Positions 34,613 to 45,700 of a stretch of DNA of 57,207 bases are shown here, one piece after another. Source of the stretch: an uncultured Pedobacter sp. (GTDB taxonomy: Bacteria; Bacteroidota; Bacteroidia; Sphingobacteriales; Sphingobacteriaceae); the NCBI GenBank assembly GCA_938008555.1, contig CALLKE010000132.1, positions 1 through 57,207 of the forward strand, given 5' to 3'. The notes below the pieces were generated by a model. The model saw nothing but the letters and a program-made list of their open reading frames with translations, was not told the DNA's origin and made no database searches. The position numbers were made by a program, and so were the translations under genes. How positions within the stretch are numbered: position 1 is the first letter of the stretch; every line of letters starts with the position of its first letter.

Positions 34613-36073
34613 ATGAGCAAAAACAACGACGAGCTTTTCAAAAATGTGATTTCCCATGCCAAAGAGTATGGCTTTGTGTTTCCTTCCAGTGAGATTTATG
34701 ATGGGTTGAGTGCGGTATATGATTATGGACAATTGGGAGCCGAACTGAAAAATAACATCAAGACCTATTGGTGGAAAGCAATGGTGCAAATGCACGAAAA
34801 TATTGTTGGTATTGACTCAGCCATATTGATGCATCCGCAAATATGGAAGGCTTCAGGGCATGTCGATGGTTTTGCTGATCCGATGATTGATAATAAAGAT
34901 TCTAAAAAGCGTTATCGTGCCGACAACCTGATTGAAGATAAAATTGCCAAGTATATAAAGGATGGTAAGGGAGAGAAGGCGGAGGCTTTACAGCTAGAAC
35001 TAAATAAAGCCTTGGAGAATGATGATCTAGCTCGTCTGAAAATATTAATTGAAGAACATCAAATCGTGTGTCCTATTTCGGGTACGCGTAATTGGACGGA
35101 CGTGCGCCAATTTAACTTGATGTTCTCGACTCAGATGGGTGCTATGGCTGAGGATTCCGACGAGGTTTATCTGCGCCCAGAAACGGCTCAAGGTATTTTT
35201 GTTAACTTTTTGAGTGTGCAAAAATCAGGAAGGATGAAGATTCCTTTTGGTATCGCTCAGATTGGAAAAGCCTTTCGAAATGAAGTGATTGCTCGTCAAT
35301 TTATCATGAGGATGCGTGAGTTTGAGCAAATGGAAATGCAATTTTTCGTAAAACCAGGCACTGAGATCACTTGGTACAGACATTGGAAAGAAGCCCGTTT
35401 GAAATGGCATTTGGCTTTGGGTACACCAGCTGCTAAATATCGTTATCATGATCATACTAAATTGGCGCATTACGCGAATGCAGCTGTTGATATCGAATTT
35501 GAGTTCCCTTTTGGGTTTAAGGAGGTAGAAGGTATTCATAGTCGTACTGATTTTGATTTGAGCCAGCATGAAAAGTTTTCGGGCAAAAAGATGCAATATT
35601 TCGATACTACCGAAAATAAAAGTTATGTGCCTTACGTCATCGAAACATCCATTGGACTTGATCGTATGTTTTTGCTAACCTTGTGCAATGCATATGAAGA
35701 GCAAGATTTAAGCACTGCCGAAAAACAAGATTCACGTACTGTTTTACATCTTCCACCAGCATTGGCTCCTGTGAAAGCAGCCGTCCTACCTTTGACGAAG
35801 AAAGATGGCTTGCCCGAGAAGGCGCGTCAAATAATGGATGAGCTGAAGCTAGATTTCAACATGCAATATGATGAGAAGGATTCCATTGGCAAGCGTTATC
35901 GCCGTCAAGATGCAATTGGAACTCCTTTTTGCATCACCATTGATCATCAAACATTGGAAGATAATACAGTTACTATTCGTCATCGCGATAGCATGGAACA
36001 AGAGCGTGTTGCAGCAACTGATTTAGATCGTATGATGGGCGATTTGGTTAGCTGGAAAACTTTATTGAAGTAA
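34613..36073 (+). CDS. glyS: Glycine--tRNA ligase (dimeric alpha2 type)
   Basis: From ATG 34613 the 486-residue class II synthetase charges tRNA-Gly. Motif 2 is in QIGKAFRNEVIARQFIMRMREFEQMEMQFF (start QIGK, catalytic Arg), and motif 3 is near IGLDRMFLL. YVIETSIGLDR and the anticodon-binding domain (LAPVKAAVLPL) complete the eukaryote-like GlyQ/GlyS fused type. It begins MSKNND; a longer frame start at 34604 is TTG and overlaps the promoter box. A strong terminator follows. Confidence 0.97.
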   Translation: MSKNNDELFKNVISHAKEYGFVFPSSEIYDGLSAVYDYGQLGAELKNNIKTYWWKAMVQMHENIVGIDSAILMHPQIWKASGHVDGFADPMIDNKDSKKRYRADNLIEDKIAKYIKDGKGEKAEALQLELNKALENDDLARLKILIEEHQIVCPISGTRNWTDVRQFNLMFSTQMGAMAEDSDEVYLRPETAQGIFVNFLSVQKSGRMKIPFGIAQIGKAFRNEVIARQFIMRMREFEQMEMQFFVKPGTEITWYRHWKEARLKWHLALGTPAAKYRYHDHTKLAHYANAAVDIEFEFPFGFKEVEGIHSRTDFDLSQHEKFSGKKMQYFDTTENKSYVPYVIETSIGLDRMFLLTLCNAYEEQDLSTAEKQDSRTVLHLPPALAPVKAAVLPLTKKDGLPEKARQIMDELKLDFNMQYDEKDSIGKRYRRQDAIGTPFCITIDHQTLEDNTVTIRHRDSMEQERVAATDLDRMMGDLVSWKTLLK

Positions 36074-36083
36074 CTTCAATTAG

Positions 36084-36109
36084 CCCTCTCCCAAAGAGAG
36101 GGTTTTTTT
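36084..36109 (+). terminator. Intrinsic terminator of glyS
   Basis: CCCTCTC and GAGAGGG (36084-36090, 36096-36102) form a perfect 7-bp stem around CCAAA, followed by seven T. Confidence 0.88.
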
Positions 36110-36140
36110 ATGAATGGTATTTAAACAAATACTATTCATA

Positions 36141-37406
36141 CTATTTCTTCAGAATTTTTTTCGCCAATTCTTTTCTCCCGTCGATTTTTTCAGTGTAGGT
36201 TAATCCTAGAAGTTGAGTGATTAGTGGATATAAATTCACATTTTCAAAAGCTGGAATCTTCAAGTTTTTTTGGAACGCGGGGCCCCAAGCATAAAAAGTG
36301 GCTAACATATCTTTCACCAAAGTTGGATCATATCCGTGCCAACCGATATTGGGTTTCCTAGTCGAAAAATTGAAAACCTTTGGCCATTTAGGGATCAAGA
36401 TGATGTCCCCAATCCGATTCATGACATCGTCACTTTTGCCATAATGTAATCTTGCAGGAACATTTGTTTTGAGATAAACCTCATATTCGGTAGCCTCTTT
36501 TTTAAGTTTTTGATAAGTTGGTTGAATGTCTCTCCTGTTTTTAGCGTAGAGTTGAACTTGAGTTCCTCCGGAGGGAATGATAAACTTGGATGTGTCAATA
36601 GCGGCGGGCATCCCCAAAGTATGTTCGGTATCTACTTGAGTCATGCCATGATCAGATAGAAAAATATAATTCACATTTTTTAGTCCAGTTTTTTTTACTG
36701 CTTCGGTCAATTTATAAATAGCTGAATCAACAAAGCTCACGGCTTGTGCTGTGACTTCGCTTTCTGGTCCGTATAGATGCCCAGCGTGATCTGTTTGGGG
36801 CATGTAAAAGGTGATGAGGTGAGGGCGGCGATCGGCAGGTAAATTCAGCCAATCAACCACAATTTGTATACGCTGATCGATATCTATTTTCTCTGTGTAG
36901 TTGTAGTAATAGGTTGGGCGAATGCCTTGAATAGCAGCTTCAGATCCGACCCAATAAAAACTAGCGGCTAACATGTGCTGCTGCTCAGCTAAGACCCAAA
37001 GTGGGGTACCACCGTACCAAGTTCCATCTTCTACTTTTGGCCGGTTTCCAACAATGTAGAAATCGTTGCGTTTTGCATCGTAAAATCTATTATCCACAAT
37101 ACCATGGTGAGATGGATACAAACCTGTCACGATCGAATAATGATTTGGAAAAGTGAGCGAAGGATAAGAGGGAATCATCGCCTCCGCGCGAATGCCTTCT
37201 TCACTTAGTTTGATTAATGTGCGAGCTTTGTGTTTTTGGGCGTAGTCGTATCTAAATCCATCAGAAGAGACGAGAATCAAATAGGGCTTGTCTTGTTGTT
37301 CTTTACTATTGTGCCGGTTTAACTCTATCCGTTGAGTGGTATCAACTTGAGCACTAATCGTTAGTGAATAAAAAAAGCAAATGAGGTAGAAAAAGGATCG
37401 TTTCAT
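36141..37406 (-). CDS. Ectonucleotide pyrophosphatase/phosphodiesterase (NPP) family protein
   Basis: From ATG 37406 the 421-residue protein has a signal peptide (MKRSFFYLICFFYSLTISAQ). The NPP fold follows: VSSDGFRYDY (metal Asp), PSLTFPNHYSIVTGLYPSHHG with Thr nucleophile, PQTDHAGHLYGP (Asp/His) and LSDHGM. The family hydrolyses phosphodiester and pyrophosphate bonds of nucleotides in the periplasm or outside. The open frame extends 30 codons upstream, but the signal peptide sets the start. Confidence 0.9.
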   Translation of the reverse strand: MKRSFFYLICFFYSLTISAQVDTTQRIELNRHNSKEQQDKPYLILVSSDGFRYDYAQKHKARTLIKLSEEGIRAEAMIPSYPSLTFPNHYSIVTGLYPSHHGIVDNRFYDAKRNDFYIVGNRPKVEDGTWYGGTPLWVLAEQQHMLAASFYWVGSEAAIQGIRPTYYYNYTEKIDIDQRIQIVVDWLNLPADRRPHLITFYMPQTDHAGHLYGPESEVTAQAVSFVDSAIYKLTEAVKKTGLKNVNYIFLSDHGMTQVDTEHTLGMPAAIDTSKFIIPSGGTQVQLYAKNRRDIQPTYQKLKKEATEYEVYLKTNVPARLHYGKSDDVMNRIGDIILIPKWPKVFNFSTRKPNIGWHGYDPTLVKDMLATFYAWGPAFQKNLKIPAFENVNLYPLITQLLGLTYTEKIDGRKELAKKILKK

Positions 37407-37566
37407 AGCGCTAAAGATAGGAGATCCAGCTATACTATAGTTTGATTCACAACCATATGAAAGCCCAAGATTTAAAAAAAGGTGAAAAAAGCTCAAATTA
37501 GAGGTGACTAAACAACTTTAAAAAGATGAGTCTCTTTTGTCGCACCAAAAATAATGATACACGACC

Positions 37567-37755
37567 ATGAATTATAGTATCAGTGGACTAATCGGCCCAA
37601 TATTCATCTTAACTCCCTGGATCTTGTTTTTGCTTTGGTTTGTTTCTTTTTTTAGGGGAAAGACAAAGGATATGTGGGTTTTTGGAATACTTCTTGTATC
37701 CTCCATACTTGCTGTTTTCTTTGGAATGGCTGCACACATAGGGTCGTGTGATTGA
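37567..37755 (+). CDS. Small two-helix membrane protein
   Basis: The 62-residue protein has two hydrophobic helices (about residues 11-29 and 37-55) separated by FRGKTKDM. It ends HIGSCD. It begins 161 bases after the NPP start on the opposite strand. No family is recognised. The composition and ATG start are plausible for a real gene, but conservation is unknown. Confidence 0.5.
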   Translation: MNYSISGLIGPIFILTPWILFLLWFVSFFRGKTKDMWVFGILLVSSILAVFFGMAAHIGSCD

Positions 37756-37756
37756 T

Positions 37757-37807
37757 TCACTCTTTGCTGTTGAGAGTGATATATGGGGTAGATAGTTTTC
37801 TACCCCA
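37757..37807. terminator. Two adjacent hairpins between the small membrane protein and carB
   Basis: TCACTCT/AGAGTGA (37757-37763, 37773-37779) is followed by TGGGGTAGA/TCTACCCCA (37784-37792, 37799-37807). They lie between convergent genes and probably terminate one or both. Confidence 0.55.
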
Positions 37808-37816
37808 CATCGCGAC

Positions 37817-40633
37817 TTACTTCGACAAATACATCGACTTCTCTTTATATAAATGTCTAAAGTATGGATCGTCCAAATCTTTAATAAATCGAATTGCCTC
37901 GCCAGTTGATTTCATCTCGGGACCTAATTGTTTTTCGACTTCGGGGAATTTATCAAAAGAAAACACGGGTTCTTTAATTGCAAACCCTTTTAGCTTTCGC
38001 TTGATTTTAAAATCTTTTAGTTTGCTTGTACCCAGCATAATTTTCGTTGCAATGTTGATATAGGGTACATCATATGCTTTGGCAATAAATGGTACGGTGC
38101 GTGATGCACGAGGATTCGCTTCGATGACATATACTTGCTCATTTTTGATTGCGAATTGAATGTTTAACAGGCCCCGTATTTGCAATGCCTGTGCTAAGCG
38201 CTTGCTGTATTCTTCCATTTGGGCAATCACCCTTTCTGACAAATTGAAAGGAGGAAGTACCGCATACGAATCGCCCGAATGAATGCCGGCCGGCTCAATA
38301 TGCTCCATCAAACCGATGATATGTACATCACCTCCATCGCAGATAGAGTCTGACTCTGCTTCTTCCGCACGGTCGAGGAAATGATCGATCAGCACCCGAT
38401 TGCCTGGGAGATTCTTCAATAATTTAACAACTGCTCTCTCGAGATCCTCGTCATTGATCACGATGCTCATTCCTTGACCCCCTAATACATAACTAGGGCG
38501 GACAAGTACGGGATAGCCCACCTGATGTGCTACCTCTAAAGCTTCTTCGGCATTTTCGGCAACACCATATTGGGGATATGGAATGTCAAGTTGTTTCAAG
38601 AGATCTGAAAAACGGCCACGATCTTCAGCAATGTCCATGTTTTTGTATGAGGTACCGATAATCTTGATACCATGCTGGTGAAGTTTCTCAGCCATTTTTA
38701 AAGCAGTTTGCCCACCTAGCTGTACAATTACTCCTTCTGGTTTTTCAAATTCGATGATTTCTCGTACATGCTCCCAAAATATAGGCTCAAAATAGAGCTT
38801 ATCTGCCATGTTGAAATCCGTAGAAACTGTTTCGGGATTACAGTTGATCATGATGGCTTCGTACCCTGATTCTTTTGCAGCTAACAAGCCGTGTACACAG
38901 GAATAATCAAACTCAATTCCTTGCCCAATTCGGTTTGGCCCTGATCCTAAAACAATGATTTTCTTTTTATTGCTTGGCTTGGATTCATTTTCATCCTCAA
39001 ATGTGGAATAGAAATAAGGTGTTTGAGCAGGGAATTCAGCGGCACAAGTATCGACCATTTTGTACACGCGTTTAACCCCTAGTTTTTTTCGATGGGCATA
39101 CACTTCATCTTCGGTTACATGACCTAGTTGCCACGCAATTTGGGCGTCGGCAAAACCTTTTTGTTTGAGGGTAATGAAAAAATCTTTGGGAATATTGTTG
39201 AGCGAATAGCGTTTTAGTTCTTGTTCAAGTGTTACCAATTCCTGAATCTGGGTTAAAAACCAGCTGTCGATATGAGTTACTTTACGGATGGATTCTAATG
39301 GTACTCCTAAGGTCATGGCATCTTTAATATGAAATAGGCGATCCCAACTGGGGTGTGCTAGGCTCCTCATTATTTCATCAATATCTCGGCTCTGTTTGCC
39401 GTCAGAACCGAGACCTAAACGATTAGTTTCTAAACTCTGACACGCTTTTTGAAGTGCTTCGATAAAGGAGCGGCCGATGCCCATTACTTCGCCAACTGAT
39501 TTCATTTGTAATCCTAGTTCAGTATTGGCTCCTTTAAATTTGTCGAAATTCCAGCGAGGTATTTTGACAATCACATAATCGAGTGTGGGCTCAAAGTAAG
39601 CTGAAGTGGTTTTGGTAATTTGATTTTCGAGCTCGTCCAGATTATATCCGATGGCTAGTTTAGCCGCTATTTTAGCGATGGGATATCCAGTTGCTTTGGA
39701 TGCCAGAGCAGATGAGCGAGAAACACGCGGGTTGATTTCGATGGCAATAACATCTTCTGTAATGGGATCAACGGAGAATTGCACATTGCACCCTCCCGCA
39801 AAATTTCCAATGGCACGCATCATGCGGATGGCCTGATTACGCATGTCTTGATAACAACGGTCGCTCAAAGTCATGGCAGGGGCTACGGTAATCGAATCGC
39901 CAGTGTGAATACCCATTGGATCAAAATTTTCGATCGAGCAGATGATAATTACATTGTCTTTGTTATCACGAAGTAATTCCAGCTCGAACTCTTTCCATCC
40001 TAAAACAGCCTTCTCTATTAATACCTCATGCGTTGGGGATGCTTGTAAACCACGGCTTAGTGCATGCTCAAAATCTTCTTTCTGATGCACAAATCCGCCT
40101 CCTGATCCGCCAAGTGTATAGGATGGCCGGATCACTAAAGGATATCCAATCTCTTGAGCGGCTTCTTTTCCCTCCAGAAATGAATTGGCAATTTTAGATG
40201 GAGCGACACCAACTCCGATCTTGATCATCAGTTTGCGAAACTCTTCTCTATTTTCCGTTTTTTCGATCGCATCGATATCAACCCCAATAATCTTCACCCC
40301 ATATTTTTTCCAAAGGCCACGTTCTTCAGCTTCTTTACACAGGTTCAAGGCTGTTTGCCCACCCATGGTTGGGAGTACGGCATCAATTTTTTGTTCCTGT
40401 AAAATATGCTCGAGACTTTCGCAAGTTAAAGGCAGTAAGTATACATGATCTGCAATCACTTTGTCGGTCATGATGGTAGCTGGATTGGAATTGATAATGG
40501 ATACTTCAATTCCTTCTTCTTTCAGAGAAAGTGCTGCCTGGGAACCTGAGTAGTCAAATTCGCAAGCTTGGCCAATAATAATAGGTCCTGAACCGATAAT
40601 CAAGACAGAGTGGATGGAGGTGTTTTTAGGCAT
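37817..40633 (-). CDS. carB: Carbamoyl-phosphate synthase large subunit without MGS domain
   Basis: The 938-residue protein has two ATP-grasp synthetase halves: VLIIGSGPIIIGQACEFDYSG at the N-terminus with SYTLGGSGGG, and VLGSGPNRIGQGIEFDYSC with SYVLGGQGMS in the second half. It makes carbamoyl phosphate from bicarbonate, ATP and ammonia from CarA for pyrimidine and arginine synthesis. It ends right after the second grasp domain; the about 135-residue C-terminal MGS-like allosteric domain of E. coli CarB (1,073 residues) is absent. CarA is not in the window. Confidence 0.95.
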   Translation of the reverse strand: MPKNTSIHSVLIIGSGPIIIGQACEFDYSGSQAALSLKEEGIEVSIINSNPATIMTDKVIADHVYLLPLTCESLEHILQEQKIDAVLPTMGGQTALNLCKEAEERGLWKKYGVKIIGVDIDAIEKTENREEFRKLMIKIGVGVAPSKIANSFLEGKEAAQEIGYPLVIRPSYTLGGSGGGFVHQKEDFEHALSRGLQASPTHEVLIEKAVLGWKEFELELLRDNKDNVIIICSIENFDPMGIHTGDSITVAPAMTLSDRCYQDMRNQAIRMMRAIGNFAGGCNVQFSVDPITEDVIAIEINPRVSRSSALASKATGYPIAKIAAKLAIGYNLDELENQITKTTSAYFEPTLDYVIVKIPRWNFDKFKGANTELGLQMKSVGEVMGIGRSFIEALQKACQSLETNRLGLGSDGKQSRDIDEIMRSLAHPSWDRLFHIKDAMTLGVPLESIRKVTHIDSWFLTQIQELVTLEQELKRYSLNNIPKDFFITLKQKGFADAQIAWQLGHVTEDEVYAHRKKLGVKRVYKMVDTCAAEFPAQTPYFYSTFEDENESKPSNKKKIIVLGSGPNRIGQGIEFDYSCVHGLLAAKESGYEAIMINCNPETVSTDFNMADKLYFEPIFWEHVREIIEFEKPEGVIVQLGGQTALKMAEKLHQHGIKIIGTSYKNMDIAEDRGRFSDLLKQLDIPYPQYGVAENAEEALEVAHQVGYPVLVRPSYVLGGQGMSIVINDEDLERAVVKLLKNLPGNRVLIDHFLDRAEEAESDSICDGGDVHIIGLMEHIEPAGIHSGDSYAVLPPFNLSERVIAQMEEYSKRLAQALQIRGLLNIQFAIKNEQVYVIEANPRASRTVPFIAKAYDVPYINIATKIMLGTSKLKDFKIKRKLKGFAIKEPVFSFDKFPEVEKQLGPEMKSTGEAIRFIKDLDDPYFRHLYKEKSMYLSK

Positions 40634-40793
40634 GGATATGTTGTTGGTGTTTTAGTCATTAAAGAACATGTGTGAGGAGTGTTAGGTTCCTGTCAATCTG
40701 TAGAGTTTACTGTAACTATGGGCAGCTAAACGACAGATTAGGTTTCTGAATCTTTCAAATTCTTTAGTCTAGGCTATCCTGATCCAGACAAGT

Positions 40794-42194
40794 TTATTCT
40801 AAGCCATCAATACGAACAGCCACCTGGCCATTGGCTGAAATGATGGCAACAATCGCGTTTGGAGTTAAGACAATTTTCTCGGGATTGAGTTCGGTTATAT
40901 TTCCTGATACAACTACTCCTTTTACGGGTTGGTAATTGTTTAGATATGTTTTTATCGTTTTCTCAGTTTCTGCTAACTGATTTGCAATGGAGAATGTGCA
41001 ATTCTGCTGAATTTTTTTAGCGATGATTCCATGAACTAACCAGTCTCCAAGCTTCAATAGTTTATTTTTCGAGTCAAGTACAAAGTTTACTTGATCGAGA
41101 TAGATTTCTTTTTTGTCAAGGTTGTACATTGGAGTTCCGCTCAGATAAAATGAACCATTGACAGATCCTTCCATTTCTAGCTCAACAATGAGCTTGCCAT
41201 CCTTACCCCATAAATCTACTTTTTTGATGGTTACAGCACGTTTTCCAGACTGAAACTGTTGCCCAACAAAGTTCTTTTGCATGAGACCAGCTGCATTGGA
41301 ATAGGTGATAATTCCTGCTAGACTTGTGTGGAAATCCGTACGCATTTTATCTACAGCTGCCAATGTCAATTTGGTTTTATCGAAACTTAAAGTTGGCTTT
41401 GAGTTCACCGAGGTTTCTAAATAAGCTTTCATCCCCAAGCCGATAGATATTTTTTTATTAGCAATGACAGCTGGTTGGGTGTAAATTTCCAAAGGCTGCA
41501 TCGCAAACCAGATATGATATGTTTGATCAACCTCTACAGGTTTGCTGATCTGGTCTAATGCTTGGAGTACATAGGGCTTAATATCTAAAGACTGAGCAAT
41601 GGCATCATCCATCATTTTAGTTAGTTGGGGCTTGAATATGGATAGTGCAGGATTGATTAGATAGGTGATGGAAATATCTTGACCTGCAATGGAGATACTT
41701 GGGCTGTCTACCCAATCGATGCCCAATATTTGTGTGCTTGTATTTACCTTCCAGTTTTGGAAACTCACCGAAGTACTTATTCTTACTTTGCCATTGAGGT
41801 TGATGTCGCGGGTATCATACACTGAAAGTCCAAATTTTTCGAGGCCATAGCGTACACGTGCCCATACTTTCAATGGAAGTTCGATTTCTAGTCGTCCATT
41901 TTTTTCAGCAATGGTGATGGGCCCTTGCTTCCACACCTTCATCATGAGATTATCTCCTTCGATGGAATTGTCCTGATAGATTAACCCACTTAGGTACTTG
42001 TTTGTTTGATTCTGTAGGTCGCTTACTGTTATCTCAATCGGAAGATTTAAAAAAGACGTCTGTTTTTCATAGACAACCTCTGTGCTATAGTTTGGTGTAG
42101 GTTTTAGCGCTTGTATCTTTTTTTTTGTGCTGCAAGCTGATAGTAGAAAAATTAATCCAAAGGGAACAAAAAGTAAGCTTAATGGAGGTCTCAT
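40794..42194 (-). CDS. DUF4403 family lipoprotein
   Basis: The 466-residue protein has a lipobox LLSACS (about Cys21). The mature part, starting SFLNLPIEITVSDLQNQTNKYL and with FGLSVYDTRDINLNGKVRI-type beta-rich segments, matches DUF4403, an envelope family possibly of the BPI/SMP-like lipid-binding fold. Function is unknown. It lies 160 bases upstream of carB on the same strand. Confidence 0.82.
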   Translation of the reverse strand: MRPPLSLLFVPFGLIFLLSACSTKKKIQALKPTPNYSTEVVYEKQTSFLNLPIEITVSDLQNQTNKYLSGLIYQDNSIEGDNLMMKVWKQGPITIAEKNGRLEIELPLKVWARVRYGLEKFGLSVYDTRDINLNGKVRISTSVSFQNWKVNTSTQILGIDWVDSPSISIAGQDISITYLINPALSIFKPQLTKMMDDAIAQSLDIKPYVLQALDQISKPVEVDQTYHIWFAMQPLEIYTQPAVIANKKISIGLGMKAYLETSVNSKPTLSFDKTKLTLAAVDKMRTDFHTSLAGIITYSNAAGLMQKNFVGQQFQSGKRAVTIKKVDLWGKDGKLIVELEMEGSVNGSFYLSGTPMYNLDKKEIYLDQVNFVLDSKNKLLKLGDWLVHGIIAKKIQQNCTFSIANQLAETEKTIKTYLNNYQPVKGVVVSGNITELNPEKIVLTPNAIVAIISANGQVAVRIDGLE

Positions 42195-42751
42195 AGTCTT
42201 TAAAATTTTTGTTCCGCGAAGGTATTATTCATTTTGTTGATTTACAATGTCATAGCAGGAGTAGGCTAAAATGGCGTTTAACAATCGATAAAAACGAATA
42301 AATTATTTGGACTCAATTTTAGGATAATTAGTCATTGGGCATTCGAACACCTGTAGATACCTATCGTATAAAAAATCTTTATTACCTCACTTCTGCTTTT
42401 ATATGTAGTGTGTTAAGTTCTATTTGTAGTACAGATTTGGTCCATGTGTATACCAATTTTAATTTATGTGAATTAGTACCTATTTGTAAAATAGTACTGT
42501 CATGTTATGTGTTTAATGGTTTAAGTAATTGATTTACTATTTTAAACAATAAATTTATTTCTTATTAGTTAAAGTATAATTGGGATATTAATCTATTGTT
42601 ATATGTGTTTGTTAGGTTCGTAACGACGGGTAGTATAACTAATTGAGATTTATTGTTTTTTGAGAAGCTAATGACTGAGTAAAATGCTAACAAAATTGAG
42701 TGATAGTCGGATCGACTATATACGAGGATAATAGGATCTAAACTGCTGCGT
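42195..42751. other. 557-bp AT-rich gap before the giant surface protein gene
   Basis: It separates the divergent DUF4403 and giant adhesin genes. A 65-codon open frame at 42335-42532 has no coding character and is disregarded. No exact TAnnTTTG box or strong hairpin was found. GAGGATAATAGGA around 42723 is a weak Shine-Dalgarno-like stretch upstream of the adhesin ATG. Confidence 0.5.
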
Positions 42752-45700
42752 ATGAAAAAAGCTTTACTTCATGTATTGATCAGAATAGGATGCGGTAGTT
42801 TAATAAGTTCGATGGTATTGTCAGCTTGGGCTCAAACCCCAACGATTACTTCTTTTAGTCCAGCTAATGGGCTTATTAGTGCGACGGTCACAATTGTGGG
42901 TACAGGCTTTAATACGACGGCAAGTAATAATGTGGTTTTTTTTGGAGCTACAACGGCTACTGTAACAGGTATTTCAGGGAGTACTACACTCACCGTAACG
43001 GTACCATATGGCGCGAGCTATCAATATATATCAGTTACAAATCTGGGTACTGGTCTAACAACTTACTCCGCAAGACCCTTTGTAGTAACCTATAGTACGG
43101 CTGGTATTAATACCCTTGCAATTAAAACTGATTTTGCTGTACCAAGTAATTCGTCAGCTACGGGTGTGGCTATAGGCGATTTTGATAAAGATGGAGATCC
43201 CGATGTAGTGATTCCCAATGTAGCTGCAAGTACATTTACGGTTTATCAAAATATGACTTCGGCTGGTAGTATGAGTTTAACAGCAGCTGTATCATTGACT
43301 ACGGGCAGTAGTGCTACGCCTCGATCAGTAGCTGTAGGTGACTTGAATGGCGATGGTTACCTCGATATTGTAATTGCGAATTACAGTTTAAATACATTAT
43401 CTGTCTTTTTGAATAAAACAGCCACGGCCGGTAGTATTAGTTTTAGCTTATTTTCAAATAGTATAGCCACAGGCTCAAACCCCGTATTTGTAGCCATCGG
43501 CGATTTGAACTCAGATGGCAAACCAGATATTGCTGTGGCTAACTATAGCGCAAGTACAGTATCTGTAGTTCGTAATACGATCAGTCTCGGAAGTTTAAGC
43601 TTCGCTACAAAGGTAGATCTATCCGTGGGTTCGACCCCAAACTCAGTGGCAATTGGTGATTTAGATGGCAATGGCTTACCTGATCTAGCAGTTGCCAATA
43701 TTGGTTTTAATAATATATCGTTGCTACGGAATATCTCTTCAGCAGGTGGAACGCTTAGCTTCTCTTCGGCTAGCTCCATCAGTACAGGCAGCAATTCTCC
43801 CTATTCATTAGCAATGGGTGATTTGGATTTGGATGGGAAGCTTGATTTAGCAGTTGTCAATGAGGGAAGTAACTCGATGTCTACATTTCGTAATACGTCA
43901 GTTTCAGGTACGATTAATTTTGCAGGGAGCTCCAATATTACTTCCGGGGCAACACCTTATTGGGTATCCATTGGTGATCTAAATGGTGATGGGAAGCCTG
44001 ATGTGATAACAGCAAATAATACACCGAATACTGTTTCTGTATTTATGAGCACGTCTGTATCTGGGACTATTAGTTTTAGTGCGAAGGCTGATTACCCAAC
44101 TAGCACAAGTCCGTTTTCGATAGCGATTGGCGATTTGAATGTGGATGGAAAGCTTGATTTAGCAGTTGTGGGATCGAGCACATTATCTGTCCTACAAAAT
44201 GTCAATATACCAGCAGCACCCATTATAAGCTCACTTAGTTCATCGAGTGCAACAATTGGTGCAACGCTCACACTGAGTGGACAAAACTTCAATACGGCAG
44301 CGAACCAAAATGTGGTTTTTTTTGGAGCTACAACGGCTACCGTAACCGGAGTGACAGGTAGTACTACGCTTACCGTTACGGTACCCAGTGGTGCGAGCTA
44401 TCAGTATATATCAGTCACAAATTTGGCCAATAATTTAACAGGTTATTCTTTTACACCCTTTATTGTCACTTATAGTACAAGTGGTAACAATACGTTTGCT
44501 GTCAAGAATGATTTTGCTATTACAAGCAACTCATCACCTATTGGTAGTATAGCAATAGGTGATTTGGATAAAGATGGTTATCCCGATGTGGTTATCCCGA
44601 ACGTTGATACAAGCACACTTACGGTTTATGAGAATACCTCTTCTTTAGGGGGTACTGTAAGTCTAACTGCATTAGCGCCAATGAGTACAGGTACAAGTGC
44701 TAGTCCGCGCGCAATAGCTATCGGAGATTTAAATGGGGATGGTTATTTCGATGTTGTAGTTGCAAATTATAGTTTAAACACCGTGTCTATTTTTCTGAAT
44801 ACAACAGCTACAGTCGGAAGTTTAAGTTTGAGTTTATTTTCTAGCATAGCCACAGGCTCTGGCCCTGTAGCGGTAGCCATCGGTGATTTAAATGCAGATG
44901 GTAGGCCAGATATTGCTGTGGCTAACTATAGTGCAGGTACAGTATCGGTATTTAGAAACGCCATGAGTTTGGGTACTTTAAGTTTTGATCCGAAAGTGGA
45001 TATTACTGTAGGTACGAATCCAGCTTCGGTAGCAATTGGTGACTTAGATGGAAATAAATTACCCGACCTGGCAGTTGCAAATTCCAACTCGAATACCGTA
45101 TCTATTCTACAAAACCTATCACCAGGAGTTGGGGCTCTAAACTTTACGGTGATCACTTCATTGGCTACTACAAATAATCCTTTTTCAGTAGCAATAGGCG
45201 ATTTGGATTTAGATGGTAAAATGGATATCGCCCTTGTAAATCAAGGGGCTAATTTTATGTCTACATTCCGTAATACATCGGTCTCCGGCACCTTTAGTTT
45301 TGGTGTAAGATCTGATGTTACGTGTGGAACAGGTCCTTATTATGTAGCAATAGGCGATTTGAATGGAGATGGAAAGCCCGATGTGATCACATTAAATAAT
45401 ACGGCTAATACAGCTTCTGTATTAATTAGTACTTCTGTGTCTGGTACGATTAGTTTTAGTGCTAAGAGCGACTATGCAACGACCACAAGTCCATATTCAG
45501 TAGCAATAGGCGATTTGAATGTCGATGGGAGGCTTGATTTCGCAGCAGTGGGATCGAGCACATTATCGGTGCTGCAGAATGTGACAATACCCCCAGCACC
45601 TGTCATCAGTTCATTTAGTCCGTCAAATGCATTTGTTGGGTCCACGATTATACTCAGTGGAAACAATTTTGAAACAACAGCAAGTAATAATGTGGTTTTT

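Noticed and set aside
37572..37760. Minus-strand frame opposite the small membrane protein.
   Set aside because: The plus-strand frame has two clear membrane helices; the reverse lacks any coherent feature.
42335..42532. 65-codon plus-strand frame before the giant gene.
   Set aside because: Composition is not coding-like, it has no promoter or ribosome site and lies in AT-rich spacer.
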